Origin: Corallococcus soli
GTDB lineage: Bacteria; Myxococcota; Myxococcia; Myxococcales; Myxococcaceae
NCBI RefSeq assembly: GCF_014930455.1
Contig: NZ_JAAIYO010000004.1
Coordinates: forward strand, 310,001-374,000
Length of the DNA: 64,000 nt
Direction of reading: 5' to 3'
How positions within the stretch are numbered: position 1 is the first letter of the stretch; each line of letters begins with the position of its first letter. The notes under the pieces are model-generated. The model ran no database searches. It saw only the letters and a program-made list of their open reading frames with translations, and had not been told where the DNA came from. The position numbers and the translations under genes are program-made. Below, in pieces: positions 46,587 to 57,600 of the stretch.

Positions 46587-49500
46587 ATGGACAAGAACAA
46601 GATCATCGAAGCCGCCGCGAAGCTGGTCGCGAAGGGCGCTTACGACAAGGCCATCAAGGAGTACCAGAAGGTCCTGGAGGTCGACCCGAAGGACATCCGG
46701 GTCCTCCAGAAGATGGGGGAGCTGTACCAGAAGAAGAACGACAACGCGCAGGCGGCGCACTTCTTCACCAAGGTCGCGGAGAGCTACTCCTCGGACGGCT
46801 TCTTCCTCAAGGCCGTCGCCCTCTACAAGCAGGTCCTCAAGCTCAACCCGAACCTGCTGGAGGTGAACCTCAAGCTGGCGGAGCTGCACCAGCAGCTGGG
46901 CCTGATGTCGGAGGCGATGGCGTACTTCCAGATCGTCGCCAACCACTACGACAAGGCGGGCGACACCAAGTCGAGCCTCGACACCCTCAAGAAGATGGTG
47001 GATCTCGACCCGGAGAACGTGGCGTCGAAGATCAAGCTCGCGGAGCTGTACGCGCGCGAGAGCATGACGAAGGAAGCGGCGCAGGAGTTCAAGCGCGCCG
47101 CGGAGTACCTCAAGCGCAACAGCCGCGCGGATGACTGGCTTCGCGTCGCGGAGCGGCTCTCCGCGCTGGAGCCGGACAACCTGCCGCTGGCGAAGGAGCT
47201 GGCCGCGTCGTACCTGCAGCGCGGCGACCAGAAGCGCGCGCTCGCCAAGCTCCAGGTGTGCTTCAAGGCGGACGGCCGCGACGTGGAGACGCTGACGCTC
47301 CTGGCGCAGGCGTTCCAGGGGCTGGGCCAGGTCTCCAAGACGGTGTCCGTCTACAAGGAGCTGGCGAAGATCCATCAGGAGCGCGGCCGCACCGCCGAGT
47401 CCGACGGGGTGTGGACGCAGATCGAGCTGTTGGATCCGCAGGACCCGGATCTGCTCGCGCGCCGGGGGCCGGTGGACGAGCCGGAGCCCGAGCCCGTCGC
47501 CGTGCACGAGGACGCCGCGCCCCAGTGGAGCGCGCCCGCCGCGCCGCCGCCGTCGCGTCCCGCGCCCGCCGCGCCGCCCGTGGCCGTCGTGCCGCCGCCG
47601 CCCGCGGGGATGAGCCGCGAGCAACTGGCGAAGCTGCTGACGGAGACCGACGTCTACGTGAAGTACGGGCTCCACGACAAAGCGCTCGAGCACCTTCGCA
47701 AGGTGTTCGCGGTGGATCCGGAGAACCTGGACGCCCACGAAAAGGCGTACCACATCTACGTGGCGGCCAATAACGGCGCGCAGGCGTCGGAGCAGCTGCT
47801 CAACGTGCTGCGCCTGTGCACGCGCCGCGCGGACGTGCAGCGCGCGCAGCCGTACCTGGCGACCATCCTCCAGGAGAACCCGGCGCATCCCGAGGTGCCG
47901 GCCTTCCTGTCCGTGCTGCGCTCGGAGGGCGGGGTGGTGGCGCCGGTGGCCACCCCCGGCGTGGAGTCGCTGGAGGAGGACGCCATCCTGGTGGACTCCA
48001 ACGACGATGAGATCCTCGTCGCGGAGCCGCCGGACGACGCGCTCGCTCAGCCGGAGGGCGACGAGCTGGCGCTGGCGGCGCTGAGCCACGGCACGGACTC
48101 GGATGAGATCGTCGACGACGAGGTCGCGGAGACGACGCTGAGCGGCGAGGAGGCGGTGATGGGGGAGCCCATCAGCTCCTCCGAGAACGCCATCTACGAC
48201 CTGCCTCCGCAGGACGACCTGGTCGTCGGCTCGGACGACGACGCGCTGGTGCTGGCGGATGAGCCGGGCCTGGGGGACTCCCCGGGCGGCTTCGAGGACG
48301 AGCCGTTGGTGGGCGCGGACGACGCGCTGTCGTACGCGGCGGACACCTTCGAGGACACGTCCGGCGACGAGCCCATGGTGCTCGCGGACGACATGGGCGG
48401 CATGTCGCTGGGCGACGAGGAGGAGCCGCCGCCCACGCGCGTGCTGTCCCCGTCGCGCGCGCTGCTCGACGAGGCCGCGCCGGACACGCAGCAGGTCCAG
48501 ACCCTGGACGACGAGGACGCCGCGTTCTCCGACCCGGGCATGTCGCTGGGCGAGGACGACGACGCGCCCACCCGCGTGGGGCTGGCGCCGCTGGACGCCT
48601 CCGCGCTGGACGACGAGGGCCTGGAGCTGTCCGCCCCCGAGCCCGACTACGACATGGGCGCGCAGCTGGGCGACGACGACGACGAGCCCACCGCCGCGCA
48701 CCTCGTGCTCGCGCCGGTGGAGGCGCCGTCCTACGACGAGCCGGAGCCCGAACCGGAGCCGGAGCCCGAGGCGCTGGCGGACACGCCCGAGCCGGAAGCG
48801 GAGCCCGAGGAAGAGCCGGCCTCCGAGGAGTGCGACGAGGCGTCGTTCTTCCTGGACCAGGGCCTGCTGGAAGAGGCACGGGAGATCCTGGAGACCATCG
48901 CGATCGCCTTCCCGGGCCATGTGCGCGCCGGGGAGCTGATGGCGCGGCTGGAGGAGGCGGAGGCCGGCGGTGGCGCGGCCCCCGAGGACGCCGCGCCGAT
49001 GGAGCCCGTGTCGGTGCCGTCCGTGCAGCCGGTGACGGAGGCGTCCTACGACGCGGAGTCCGACGGCGGCGGTGACGCGTTCGACCTGGCGGCGCAGCTG
49101 GCCGGAGAGCTGGACGACCTGGGCGGCGAGTCGCTGGCGGCGGTGCCCCCGGCGGACGAGGACTTCCAGTACTCGGTGGACGAGGTCTTCGCCGAGTTCA
49201 AGAAGGGCCTCGCCAAGGTGGTGAAGCCCGAGGACGTGGACACGCACTACGACCTGGGCATCGCCTACAAGGAGATGGGCCTGCTGGACGACGCAGTCCA
49301 CGAGTTCGAGGTGGCGCGCCAGGGCAGCATGGGCACGAAGCGCGAGCTGGACTGCCTGACGATGATTGGCATGCTCCACACGCTGCGCGGCCGTCCGGAC
49401 GAGTCCGTCCAGGTGTTCAAGGAAGGCCTGGGCAACGCGCTCGCGGTGGGAGAGGTCGCCAAGGCGCTGGGCTTCGAGCTGGCGAGCGCCTACGACGCGC

Positions 49501-49715
49501 TCAACGAGCCGGGCAAGGCGCTCTTCCACTTCCAGCGGGTGGCCGCCATGGACGCGAAGTACCGCGACGTGGGGTCACAGGTGACGCGCCTGTCGGCGGT
49601 CACCGCACCCGAGGACGACCCGCTGCCCCGTGCCGGAAGCAAGGCCTCCGCTGGCCCTCCGACGCCGGTGCCTGCCGCGGGCGCGCCGAAGGCCCGTAAA
49701 GTAGGGTACGTGTAG
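46587..49715 (+). CDS. sgmX: TPR polarity protein SgmX (links MglA to type IV pili)
   Basis: This 1042-residue protein has an N-terminal block of TPRs (about residues 3-280, from AAKLVAKGAYDKAIKEYQKVLEVDP), a second block (about 345-455, YVKYGLHDKALEHLRKVFAVDP), a very acidic disordered region (about 460-745) and C-terminal TPRs (about 750-795 and 870-1015). It matches M. xanthus SgmX in architecture, size and place: pilQ, lipoprotein, roadblock, efp, accB, accC, sgmX. In M. xanthus SgmX is recruited to the leading pole by MglA-GTP and stimulates pilus formation. The acidic region has three copies of a motif like SLGDEEEPPPTRV (near residues 606, 652 and 692). Assignment rests on order and domain layout. 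Confidence 0.88.
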   Translation: MDKNKIIEAAAKLVAKGAYDKAIKEYQKVLEVDPKDIRVLQKMGELYQKKNDNAQAAHFFTKVAESYSSDGFFLKAVALYKQVLKLNPNLLEVNLKLAELHQQLGLMSEAMAYFQIVANHYDKAGDTKSSLDTLKKMVDLDPENVASKIKLAELYARESMTKEAAQEFKRAAEYLKRNSRADDWLRVAERLSALEPDNLPLAKELAASYLQRGDQKRALAKLQVCFKADGRDVETLTLLAQAFQGLGQVSKTVSVYKELAKIHQERGRTAESDGVWTQIELLDPQDPDLLARRGPVDEPEPEPVAVHEDAAPQWSAPAAPPPSRPAPAAPPVAVVPPPPAGMSREQLAKLLTETDVYVKYGLHDKALEHLRKVFAVDPENLDAHEKAYHIYVAANNGAQASEQLLNVLRLCTRRADVQRAQPYLATILQENPAHPEVPAFLSVLRSEGGVVAPVATPGVESLEEDAILVDSNDDEILVAEPPDDALAQPEGDELALAALSHGTDSDEIVDDEVAETTLSGEEAVMGEPISSSENAIYDLPPQDDLVVGSDDDALVLADEPGLGDSPGGFEDEPLVGADDALSYAADTFEDTSGDEPMVLADDMGGMSLGDEEEPPPTRVLSPSRALLDEAAPDTQQVQTLDDEDAAFSDPGMSLGEDDDAPTRVGLAPLDASALDDEGLELSAPEPDYDMGAQLGDDDDEPTAAHLVLAPVEAPSYDEPEPEPEPEPEALADTPEPEAEPEEEPASEECDEASFFLDQGLLEEAREILETIAIAFPGHVRAGELMARLEEAEAGGGAAPEDAAPMEPVSVPSVQPVTEASYDAESDGGGDAFDLAAQLAGELDDLGGESLAAVPPADEDFQYSVDEVFAEFKKGLAKVVKPEDVDTHYDLGIAYKEMGLLDDAVHEFEVARQGSMGTKRELDCLTMIGMLHTLRGRPDESVQVFKEGLGNALAVGEVAKALGFELASAYDALNEPGKALFHFQRVAAMDAKYRDVGSQVTRLSAVTAPEDDPLPRAGSKASAGPPTPVPAAGAPKARKVGYV

Positions 49716-49742
49716 CGCGTCCCCGCGAGGCCCGGCGAGCCC

Positions 49743-50684
49743 ATGACGACCTACCTCGATTTCTTCGAACTCACCCAGGAGCCGTTCTCCAACGCTCCGG
49801 TGAGCCGCTTCTATTACAACTCCGCGCAGCACTCGCAGGCCCTCACCCGGCTGATGCATGCCGTGGGCTACATGAAGGGCCTGTCCATCCTCGTGGGCGA
49901 CATCGGCGCGGGCAAGACGACGCTCGCCCGGCGCATGCTCGACTCGCTGCCCGAGTCCGAATACGAGGCCGCGCTGCTGGTCATCATCCACTCGGGCATC
50001 ACCGCCCAGTGGCTGCTGCGCCGCATCGCGCTCCAACTGGGCGTGGAGAATCCGGCGCAGGAGAAGCTGGCGCTCCTGTCGCAGCTCTACCAGCGGCTGC
50101 TGCAAATCTACGAGTCCGGCAAGAAGGCCGTCGTCCTCATCGACGAGGCGCAGATGCTGGAGACGCGGGAGATCATGGAGGAGTTCCGGGGGCTGCTGAA
50201 CCTGGAGGTCCCCGAGCGCAAGCTCATCTCCTTCGTCTTCTTCGGCCTGCCGGAGATTGAGAAGAACCTGAAGCTGGACCCGCCGCTCGCCCAGCGCGTG
50301 GCGCTCCGCTACAAGCTGGAGCCCTTCACGGCGGAGTCCACGGAGGCGTACGTGAAGCACCGGCTGCGGCTCGCCGGGTGCCCGCGGATGCCCTTCACCC
50401 CGGAGGCGCTGCTGGCCGTGCACCAGCACTCCGGCGGCACGCCGCGCGTCATCAACACCCTGTGCGACAACGCCCTCTTCGAGGCGTTCCTCGCGCGGCA
50501 GGAGTCCATCGACGCGGAGCTGGTGCACCGCATCGGGACGAACCTGGGCCTCCAGGGTGGCTCGGCTGCTTCCCAGGCGGGCGAGCAGGCGAGCGCGCCT
50601 GCTTCGTCGCTGCCTCGGACGGCGAACACGAAAATCGATCTGGCGGAGATCGACCGCTACCTCGAGGGACTCGGTAAGCTCTAG
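49743..50684 (+). CDS. ExeA/GspA-like AAA ATPase
   Basis: The 313-residue product begins YLDFFELTQEPFSNAPVSRF, the conserved opening of the ExeA family. It has Walker A VGDIGAGKTT (residues 51-60), Walker B VVLIDEAQML and an arginine-finger segment (LAQRVALRYKLEPFT). The C-terminal lid reads GGTPRVINTLCDNAL. Unlike GspA/ExeA it has no membrane helix and no peptidoglycan-binding domain, so it should be cytoplasmic. It begins 27 bp after sgmX and is probably co-transcribed, suggesting work at the pole with SgmX (inference). Confidence 0.85.
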   Translation: MTTYLDFFELTQEPFSNAPVSRFYYNSAQHSQALTRLMHAVGYMKGLSILVGDIGAGKTTLARRMLDSLPESEYEAALLVIIHSGITAQWLLRRIALQLGVENPAQEKLALLSQLYQRLLQIYESGKKAVVLIDEAQMLETREIMEEFRGLLNLEVPERKLISFVFFGLPEIEKNLKLDPPLAQRVALRYKLEPFTAESTEAYVKHRLRLAGCPRMPFTPEALLAVHQHSGGTPRVINTLCDNALFEAFLARQESIDAELVHRIGTNLGLQGGSAASQAGEQASAPASSLPRTANTKIDLAEIDRYLEGLGKL

Positions 50685-50688
50685 GGGC

Positions 50689-53600
50689 TTGTCTCCCCCC
50701 AGCCGCAACGGTGCGCGCAAGGCGCTGCTGTTGATGCTCCTCGTCGTGTCGGGGAGCATCCTGCTGTTGCGCCAGCCGTTCACCTGGGACGCCGCCTGCA
50801 CGGTGGCGCGCCGGAACCTGCCGGCCCTGCTGGGCCTGGACGTGGGCATCGGCCGGTGCGAGCTGGATCCGCTGGGCTCGCGCGTGGTGCTGCGCGGCGT
50901 GTCGGTGTTCGCGCCCGGTTCGGACACGCCGCTGTTCGCCGCGGACGAGGCGGAGGTGGGGCTGGGCTTCCTGTCGCCCCTGTCGCGCCGCTTCGTGCTG
51001 GGCCACGTGAGCGTGCGCCATCCGCGCGTGACGTTGGACCTGTCCCAGCCTTCGCCCGCCCCACCCACCGAGGACGGGACGTGCCCGCTCACGCCGCTGG
51101 AGCGCGTGGGCGTGGGGCGCATGAGCATCAGCGGCGCGGAGGTGCGGCTCAAGCTGCCCGAGGGCCGGAGCGTGGAGGTGGAGAACCTCGACGTGGGGTG
51201 GGTGGAGCGCTGGGGCGTGATGGAGCTGGAGGTGGGCGCGCGCCAGGGCGTGGTGCGCCTGGGCGCGGGCGGCGAGGAGCTGGCGCTGGGACAGCTGGCC
51301 TTCGTGGGCGCGTTGGATCCGGACGAGGGGCTGCTGGACGTGGAGCGCGCGGAGGTGACGCTCGACGACATCACCGCCACGGTGTCCGGCCGGGTGGAGA
51401 CGCTGTGCCACCCCACGCTCGCGCTGGACGCGCAGGTGTTCCTGCCGATGCGCACGCTGTCGCAGGCGAAGCTGCTGCCTCGGCCCGCCACCGGCCACCT
51501 GTGGACGCGCCTGTCGCTGTCCGGGAAGCCCGCCGCGCTGGTGGTGGGCGCGGACGTGTCCGCGAGCAACCTGGCGTATGAGGAATACGGGCCGCTGAGC
51601 CTCACCGCGCGCCTGTCGTACGCGGGGGACCGCGTGCGCGTGGAGTCGCTGGAGGCCCCCCTGGGTGGGGGCCGCGTGAAGCTGTCCGGCGCGCTCAGGT
51701 TGACGCCGGAGCTGCCGGTGGAGCTGACGCTCCAGACGGAGGACGCGTCGTTCGGCCGCATCCTGGAGCGCGCGGGCGTGGCCGGCTCCTGGGTGGACTT
51801 CCCCGCGACGGCGAACGCGCACCTCACCGGAACGCTCCTGCCCCGGCCTTCGCTGTCCGGGCCGTTGGACCTGCGCACCGGCCCCTTCACGCTGGCCACG
51901 CGCGCGTTCGACGCCCCGGCGCGCTCCGGCAAGACGCTGCTCACCTTCGCCAGGGGCCACGCGCAGACGAGCGTGAAGCTGCAGGGCGACCGCGTGTCCT
52001 TCTCCCGCCTCACGGTGGAGTCCGGCAGGTCGCGCGTGCACGGCGAGGTGACGCTCTACTTCGACACCTCGCGCGGCCTGGACATCCAGGGCACCGGGGA
52101 CGTGGAGCTGTCGGACTTCGGCCACATCGCGGAGCTGCCGTGGGCCGGGCGCGGGTCGGTGAACTACTCCGTCGTCGGGCCGTACTCGGACGTGAAGGTG
52201 GACGCGTCGCTGTCGCTGCGCGACTTCGTCTTCTGGGGCTTCAACCTGGGCGTGACGCAGGGGAAGCTGTCGTACTCCAACGGCGTCCTGGCGTTCCCCT
52301 CGCTCACCGGCCAGAAGGGGCGCACGCAGTACTTTGGCAAGGGCGCGCTCACGTTCGCGCGGCTGCTGCACCTGCGCCTGGACCTGAACGTGCCGCAGGG
52401 GCGCACCGAGGACCTGGTGGACCTGGTGGCGGGCCTGAGCCCGTCCATCGCGGTGATCCAGGGGCAGTTCGGGGGCGCGGCGTCCGGGCGCGTGGAGATC
52501 GACAGTCCGCTGGAGAAGCTGGAGGGGCTGGTGGCCTTCGACCTGAAGGACACCACGTACCTGGGGCGGCGGCTGGGCGCGGGCGCCGCGCGGCTGCGCT
52601 TCGTGGACGGCCGGGAGATGGTGCTGGAGCGCACCGTGCTGGACGGCCGGCTGGGGCGCACCTGGGTGGAGGGCTCCTTCGCCTTCGCGGGCGACCTGGA
52701 CTACCGCTTCGGTGGGGAGAACCTGTCGCTCGCGGAGGCCGTGGGCCCGGAGACCGCGGAGGCCATGGGCATCCAGGGCACGCTGGCGCTCGCGGGCACC
52801 GTGGCGGGCACGGCGGACAGGCCGGACATCCGCGCCACGCTGAAGGGCCCGCGCATCACCTTCGCGTCGCGCGACCTGGGCGCCATGGACCTGGCGCTGC
52901 ACCAGGACGGCAAGGCGCTGCGCATCACCGGCCACCCCTTCCGCGACGCGCAGGGCTCCCTGTCCATGACGGTGAAGGAGCCCTACCTCTTCGAGTCCAC
53001 GCTGGACCTGCTGCTGCCCGAAATCCGTCCGCTGCTGCCCCAGGTGCCGGCGCTGGCGGGCGTCACCGGGATGCTCGCGGGGCGGGTGACGTTGCAGGGC
53101 CCGCTGCTGCAACCGGACGCGTACCAGGTGGCGGCCACGGTGCGGGATTTGACGCTGGCCCGGGGCGACCTGCGCGGGCGCAATCAGGCGCCCATCGTGC
53201 TGGCCTACGCCGGGGGCCGGCTGGACGTGCAGCCCTTCCGCTTCAGTGGCGCGTCGGTGGACGTGACGCTGGGCGGGTGGATGAGCAGGAGCCGGATGAA
53301 CATGAGCCTGCGCGAGGGCCGCATGGACGTGCGGCTGCTGGAGCCGCTGCTGCCGGGCATGGAGCGCGTGGGCGGCCAGCTGCGCGTGGACGCGGAGGCC
53401 ACCGGCTCGCTGGACGCGCCGTCGGTGGTGGGCACCGCGGAGCTGTCCGACGTGCGGCTGTCCATGCGCGACCTGCCGCTCACCGTGCGCGCCATGTCCG
53501 GCCGCCTGGAGATGACGGGCCAGCGCGTGCTGCTGGAGCACCTGCAGGCCCAGGTCAACGAGGGGCAGGTGTCCGCGCGCGGCGACATCCGGCTGGAGCG

Positions 53601-54609
53601 CTTCGTGCCCAAGCGGCTGGCGCTGACGCTGCAACTGGACGCGGTGCCGTACCGGATGACGGAGGACCTGCCGCTCACCGTGTCCGGCCTGTTGCAGGTG
53701 GTGGGGCCGCCCACTGGGCCCACCGTCACGGGCGGGCTGGACATCGTGAAGCTGCGCTACCAGAAGCCGCTGGACATCGAATCGCTGCTCAAGACGATGC
53801 AGAAGAAGCCGTCGCTCGCGGTGGGCGGCGGCGGTGAGCGCGCGCGGGACGCCTTCTTCACCTGGGACGTCAACGTGCACTTCGGCGACGTGCGCGTGGA
53901 CAACAACCTGGCGAAGGCGCGGCTGTTGGGCGACGTGCGGCTCACCGGCACGGACGTGAAGCCGGGCCTGCTGGGCCGGGTGGAGGCGGCGGAGGGCAGC
54001 CAGGCGTTCTTCCGCAACAACCTCTTCACCATCGAGCAGGGGCAGCTGGAGTTCCGGGACGCGTCCGGCATCGACCCCGTGTTCGAGGTGCAGGCCCAGA
54101 CGCAGGTGCGCGAGTTCGTGGTGAAGCTGCACGCGTTCGGCCGGCCGGCCAACCCCCTCATCGTGCTGTCGTCGGAGCCGGTGCTGACCGAAGGCGACAT
54201 CCTGTCGCTCTTGACGCTGGGGGTGACGAGCGCGGACAAGGACACGGCGGCGTCGGCGAGCTACGGTCTGGCGGCGGAGGCCCTCTTCAACGTTTCCGGC
54301 CTGGACCGGCAGGTGCGCCGCTTCCTGCCCAGCAACCCCGTCCTCAGGGATTTGTCCCTGCAGATCGCCACCACCTACAACGACGCCACCCGGCAAGCGG
54401 AGCCCACCGCACAACTGGAGTCGAAGTTCCTCTCCGAGCAGCTTAAAATCGGGATGACCCAACCGGTGAGTGGGCGTGGTACCCGGGCACGCGCTGAGTA
54501 TCGCTTCGACGACCGTCTTTCCGCACAGGCCCAGTGGGACAACGAGAACAGCCAGGCGTCGTTCGGAAACCTCGGGCTCGAGCTGAAGCTGGGCTGGGAG
54601 GTCGAGTAG
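50689..54609 (+). CDS. tamB: TamB-like inter-membrane protein (AsmA/TamB family, 1306 aa)
   Basis: The only start that keeps the whole membrane anchor is TTG at 50689, four bases after the ATPase stop (SPPSRNGARKALLLMLLVV). One N-terminal helix anchors it in the inner membrane. The rest is a long run of beta repeats with alternating hydrophobic residues, as in TamB/YhdP bridges that carry lipids across the periplasm. The C-terminal TamB (DUF490) domain is clear: EGSQAFFRNNLFTIEQGQLEFRD, then LSSEPVLTEGDILSLLTLG. The C-terminus pairs with an Omp85 protein, which is the next gene. Confidence 0.88.
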   Translation: MSPPSRNGARKALLLMLLVVSGSILLLRQPFTWDAACTVARRNLPALLGLDVGIGRCELDPLGSRVVLRGVSVFAPGSDTPLFAADEAEVGLGFLSPLSRRFVLGHVSVRHPRVTLDLSQPSPAPPTEDGTCPLTPLERVGVGRMSISGAEVRLKLPEGRSVEVENLDVGWVERWGVMELEVGARQGVVRLGAGGEELALGQLAFVGALDPDEGLLDVERAEVTLDDITATVSGRVETLCHPTLALDAQVFLPMRTLSQAKLLPRPATGHLWTRLSLSGKPAALVVGADVSASNLAYEEYGPLSLTARLSYAGDRVRVESLEAPLGGGRVKLSGALRLTPELPVELTLQTEDASFGRILERAGVAGSWVDFPATANAHLTGTLLPRPSLSGPLDLRTGPFTLATRAFDAPARSGKTLLTFARGHAQTSVKLQGDRVSFSRLTVESGRSRVHGEVTLYFDTSRGLDIQGTGDVELSDFGHIAELPWAGRGSVNYSVVGPYSDVKVDASLSLRDFVFWGFNLGVTQGKLSYSNGVLAFPSLTGQKGRTQYFGKGALTFARLLHLRLDLNVPQGRTEDLVDLVAGLSPSIAVIQGQFGGAASGRVEIDSPLEKLEGLVAFDLKDTTYLGRRLGAGAARLRFVDGREMVLERTVLDGRLGRTWVEGSFAFAGDLDYRFGGENLSLAEAVGPETAEAMGIQGTLALAGTVAGTADRPDIRATLKGPRITFASRDLGAMDLALHQDGKALRITGHPFRDAQGSLSMTVKEPYLFESTLDLLLPEIRPLLPQVPALAGVTGMLAGRVTLQGPLLQPDAYQVAATVRDLTLARGDLRGRNQAPIVLAYAGGRLDVQPFRFSGASVDVTLGGWMSRSRMNMSLREGRMDVRLLEPLLPGMERVGGQLRVDAEATGSLDAPSVVGTAELSDVRLSMRDLPLTVRAMSGRLEMTGQRVLLEHLQAQVNEGQVSARGDIRLERFVPKRLALTLQLDAVPYRMTEDLPLTVSGLLQVVGPPTGPTVTGGLDIVKLRYQKPLDIESLLKTMQKKPSLAVGGGGERARDAFFTWDVNVHFGDVRVDNNLAKARLLGDVRLTGTDVKPGLLGRVEAAEGSQAFFRNNLFTIEQGQLEFRDASGIDPVFEVQAQTQVREFVVKLHAFGRPANPLIVLSSEPVLTEGDILSLLTLGVTSADKDTAASASYGLAAEALFNVSGLDRQVRRFLPSNPVLRDLSLQIATTYNDATRQAEPTAQLESKFLSEQLKIGMTQPVSGRGTRARAEYRFDDRLSAQAQWDNENSQASFGNLGLELKLGWEVE

Positions 54610-57600
54610 CCGCGCTGACCGCGGTGCTGCTCCTCGTGTGCGCGCTGCCCGCCGTCGCCGCGGACGCTGACGACGCCCCTCCCAGCGTGATGGCGGTGGA
54701 GCTGCACCTGCCGGAGGGCGTGGCCTCCGACGGCCTGTCGGCGCTCGTCACCCTGCGCAAGGGCCAGGCGCTGACGCCGGGCGCGGTGCGCCGGTCGGTG
54801 GAGCAGCTGTTCGCCACGGGGCGCTTCGCGGACGTGGTGGCCACCACGCAGGACGTGCCCGGGGGCGTGCGGCTCGTCTTCCAGCTCACGCCGCTGCCCC
54901 AGCTGGCCCAGGTGACGGTGCGGGGCAACCGCGTGCTCACGACGGGCGAATTGCTGGAGGCGAGCGGCCTCCTGGAGGGCGGGCCGTTGGACCCGGAGGA
55001 GCTGGACACGGCGGCGGCCTCCGTGCGCGAGGCCTACCAGCGCAAGGGCTATGACGCCGTCTCCGTCCAGGTGGAGGAGCAGCCGGTGCCCGCGGGCGGC
55101 GTGGCGGTGACGCTGGTGGTGGAGGAGGGCAAGCCCACCCGCGTGCGGCAGGTGACGTTCTCCGGCAGCCCCGCGCTGCCCCTGCCTCGGCTCGTGGAGG
55201 CGCTGGGGATGAAGCCCGGGGAGGTGTTCGACCGGGCGCGGCTGGACCTGGGCCTGGAGCGGCTGCGGGTGCTCCTGCGCGAGGGCCGGCACTGGCGTGC
55301 GTGGGTGGGGCCTCCCACCGTCGTCGTCGAGGACAGCGAGGCGTCCGTGGCGGTGCCGCTGGCGGCGGGGCCGGCCTTCCAGCTGCGCTTCACGGGCACC
55401 CGCCACTTCCCGGACTCGCTGCTGACGCGCGTGGTGGGCTACGACGGCGAGGAGGCGCTGGACGAGTCCGTGGCGGCGCGGCTCGGCCGGCGGCTGGAGG
55501 CGTTCTACCGGCGGCGGGGCTTCCACGACGTGCGCGTGCGGGCGCTGGAGATGATCCGCCCGGACGGCGACCTGGCGGTGCTGGGCTTCCAGGTGGAGGA
55601 GGGCGCCCCGCTGCGGGTGACGGAGGTGCGCTTCCACGGCAACGCGGCGGTGTCGTCGGAGGCGCTGCGCGCGCAGCTCACCAATCAGGTGGCGGTGGGG
55701 GAGACGTGGCCGGAGCTGGACCTGCCCATGCGCGAGGATCCGCTGGAGACCGAGGGGCGCGGGCGCCGCCAAGGCACCAGCGTGGTGTCCCCGCCGGACC
55801 CGTCCACGGTGTACGTGGAGGACCTGTGGCTGGAGGCCGTGGACGCGATGACGACGGCCTACCGCGAGCAGGGCTTCGCCTCCGCGCTGGTGACCTTCCG
55901 CGGCCTCAAGGTGGACATGGTGCGCCACACGGCGGAGGCGGACTTCGACGTGGAGGAGGGCCCCCGGGCCCTGCTGCGCGACACCGCCTTCGAAGGCCTC
56001 CCGCCGGAGGTGGACCCGTCGTGGGTGACGGTGATGCTGCCCCGGGACACGCCGCTGAGCTTCGAGCGGGTGGAGCAGGCCCAGGCCGCGCTGGAGCGGG
56101 GGCTGGGCCGCGAGGGCTACCTCTTCGCGCGCGTGAGCAACGAGGTGTCGGTGGACGGGGTGGGCACCTCCGCGCGGGTGGCGTTCCGCGTGGATGCCGG
56201 GCCCCGCGTGCACGTGGGGCAGGTGCTGCTCCAGGGCCTGAAGCGCTCGGATCCGGACGTGGTGCTGGCGCAGTTGGACTTGAAGCCCGGGGCGCCCCTG
56301 TCGGTGGAGGCGCTGGCGGACGCGCAGCGGCGTCTGTCGCGGCTGGGGCTGTTCCGTCAGGCGGAGATCTCCCTGGCGGACCCCAACCGGCGCGAGGCCT
56401 CCAAGGACGTGCTGGTGACGGTGCAGGAGCGCCCGCGCATCGACGGCGAGGTGTCCGGCGGCTACTTCCTGGTGGACGGTCCGCGCATCACGCTGGACAC
56501 GGCCTGGCGCAACCTGGATGGGCGGGGCCTGAACCTGCTGGCGCGCGGCAAGGTGAACTACGCGGGAGCGAGCGCGGAGGCGCTGTCGTCCTCGAGGCTG
56601 CCGGCCGGGTGTGACACGGGGGAGCTGTCGGGCGAGGCGTGCGAAACCGACCTGGACGGCCTCAGCGGCCTGGGCGGACGCGGCAACCTGGCGCTGTCGC
56701 AGCCCCGGCTGTCCTTCCTGGCGCCGCAGGAGATTGGCGCCCGCCTGGACCTGATTGGCGAGCGCGTGCATCGGCCGTCGTACCTGTCCACGCGGTTCGC
56801 GGCGGTGGTGGGCGCGGACTGGGCGCTGGCGTCGTGGGTGAACGTGTCGCTCCAGTACGAACTGGAGAACAACCGGCTGCGCTCGCGCGCGGGCGTGCTG
56901 GAGTTGGTGAACCGCGCGGACCAGGAGCGGCTGCGCTACCCGTATGGTGACTTCGCGCTGCACTCGCTCCGGCCGTCCGCGACGCTGGACTTCCGGGACG
57001 ACCCGGCCAACCCCCGGCGGGGCATGGTGCTCACCACCAGCGTGGAGTTCATGCGCGGCATCAGCGTGCACCCCACGGACGTCGCGGGCAACCGCGTGCC
57101 GGAGTTCCCCATCGACGGGGTGAAGCTGTCGGGCAGCGTCAGCGCGTACGCGCCGCTGGGCCGCCGCGCGAGCGTGGCGGTGAGCGCCCGGGCGGGCACC
57201 ATCGTGCCGCTGACGCAGGGCTCGCAGAACATCGGCTCCAAGCTGTTCTACCTGGGCGGTTCGTCCAGCCTGCGCGGCTTCCGGGAAGACGGCGTGCTGC
57301 CGCAGGACGTGCGCGAGGTGCTCCACCAGCGGCTGGCCGCGTGCCGCGCGGTGATCACGCCCGCGGGCTGTCCGGATGACCTGAAGGCGGTGATCTCCGG
57401 CCAGGTGCCCGCCAGCCAGGGCGGCGAGCTGTACACGCTGGGCAAGGCGGAGCTGCGCGTGCCCGCGGTGGCGGCGGTGGACCTGGGCCTGTTCTTCGAG
57501 GTGGGCAACCTGTGGCAGGACCGCACCCTCTTCGACCCCAAGGTGCTGCGCTACGCGGCGGGCGTGGGCCTGCGCTACGTGACGCCCGTGGGCCCGCTGG

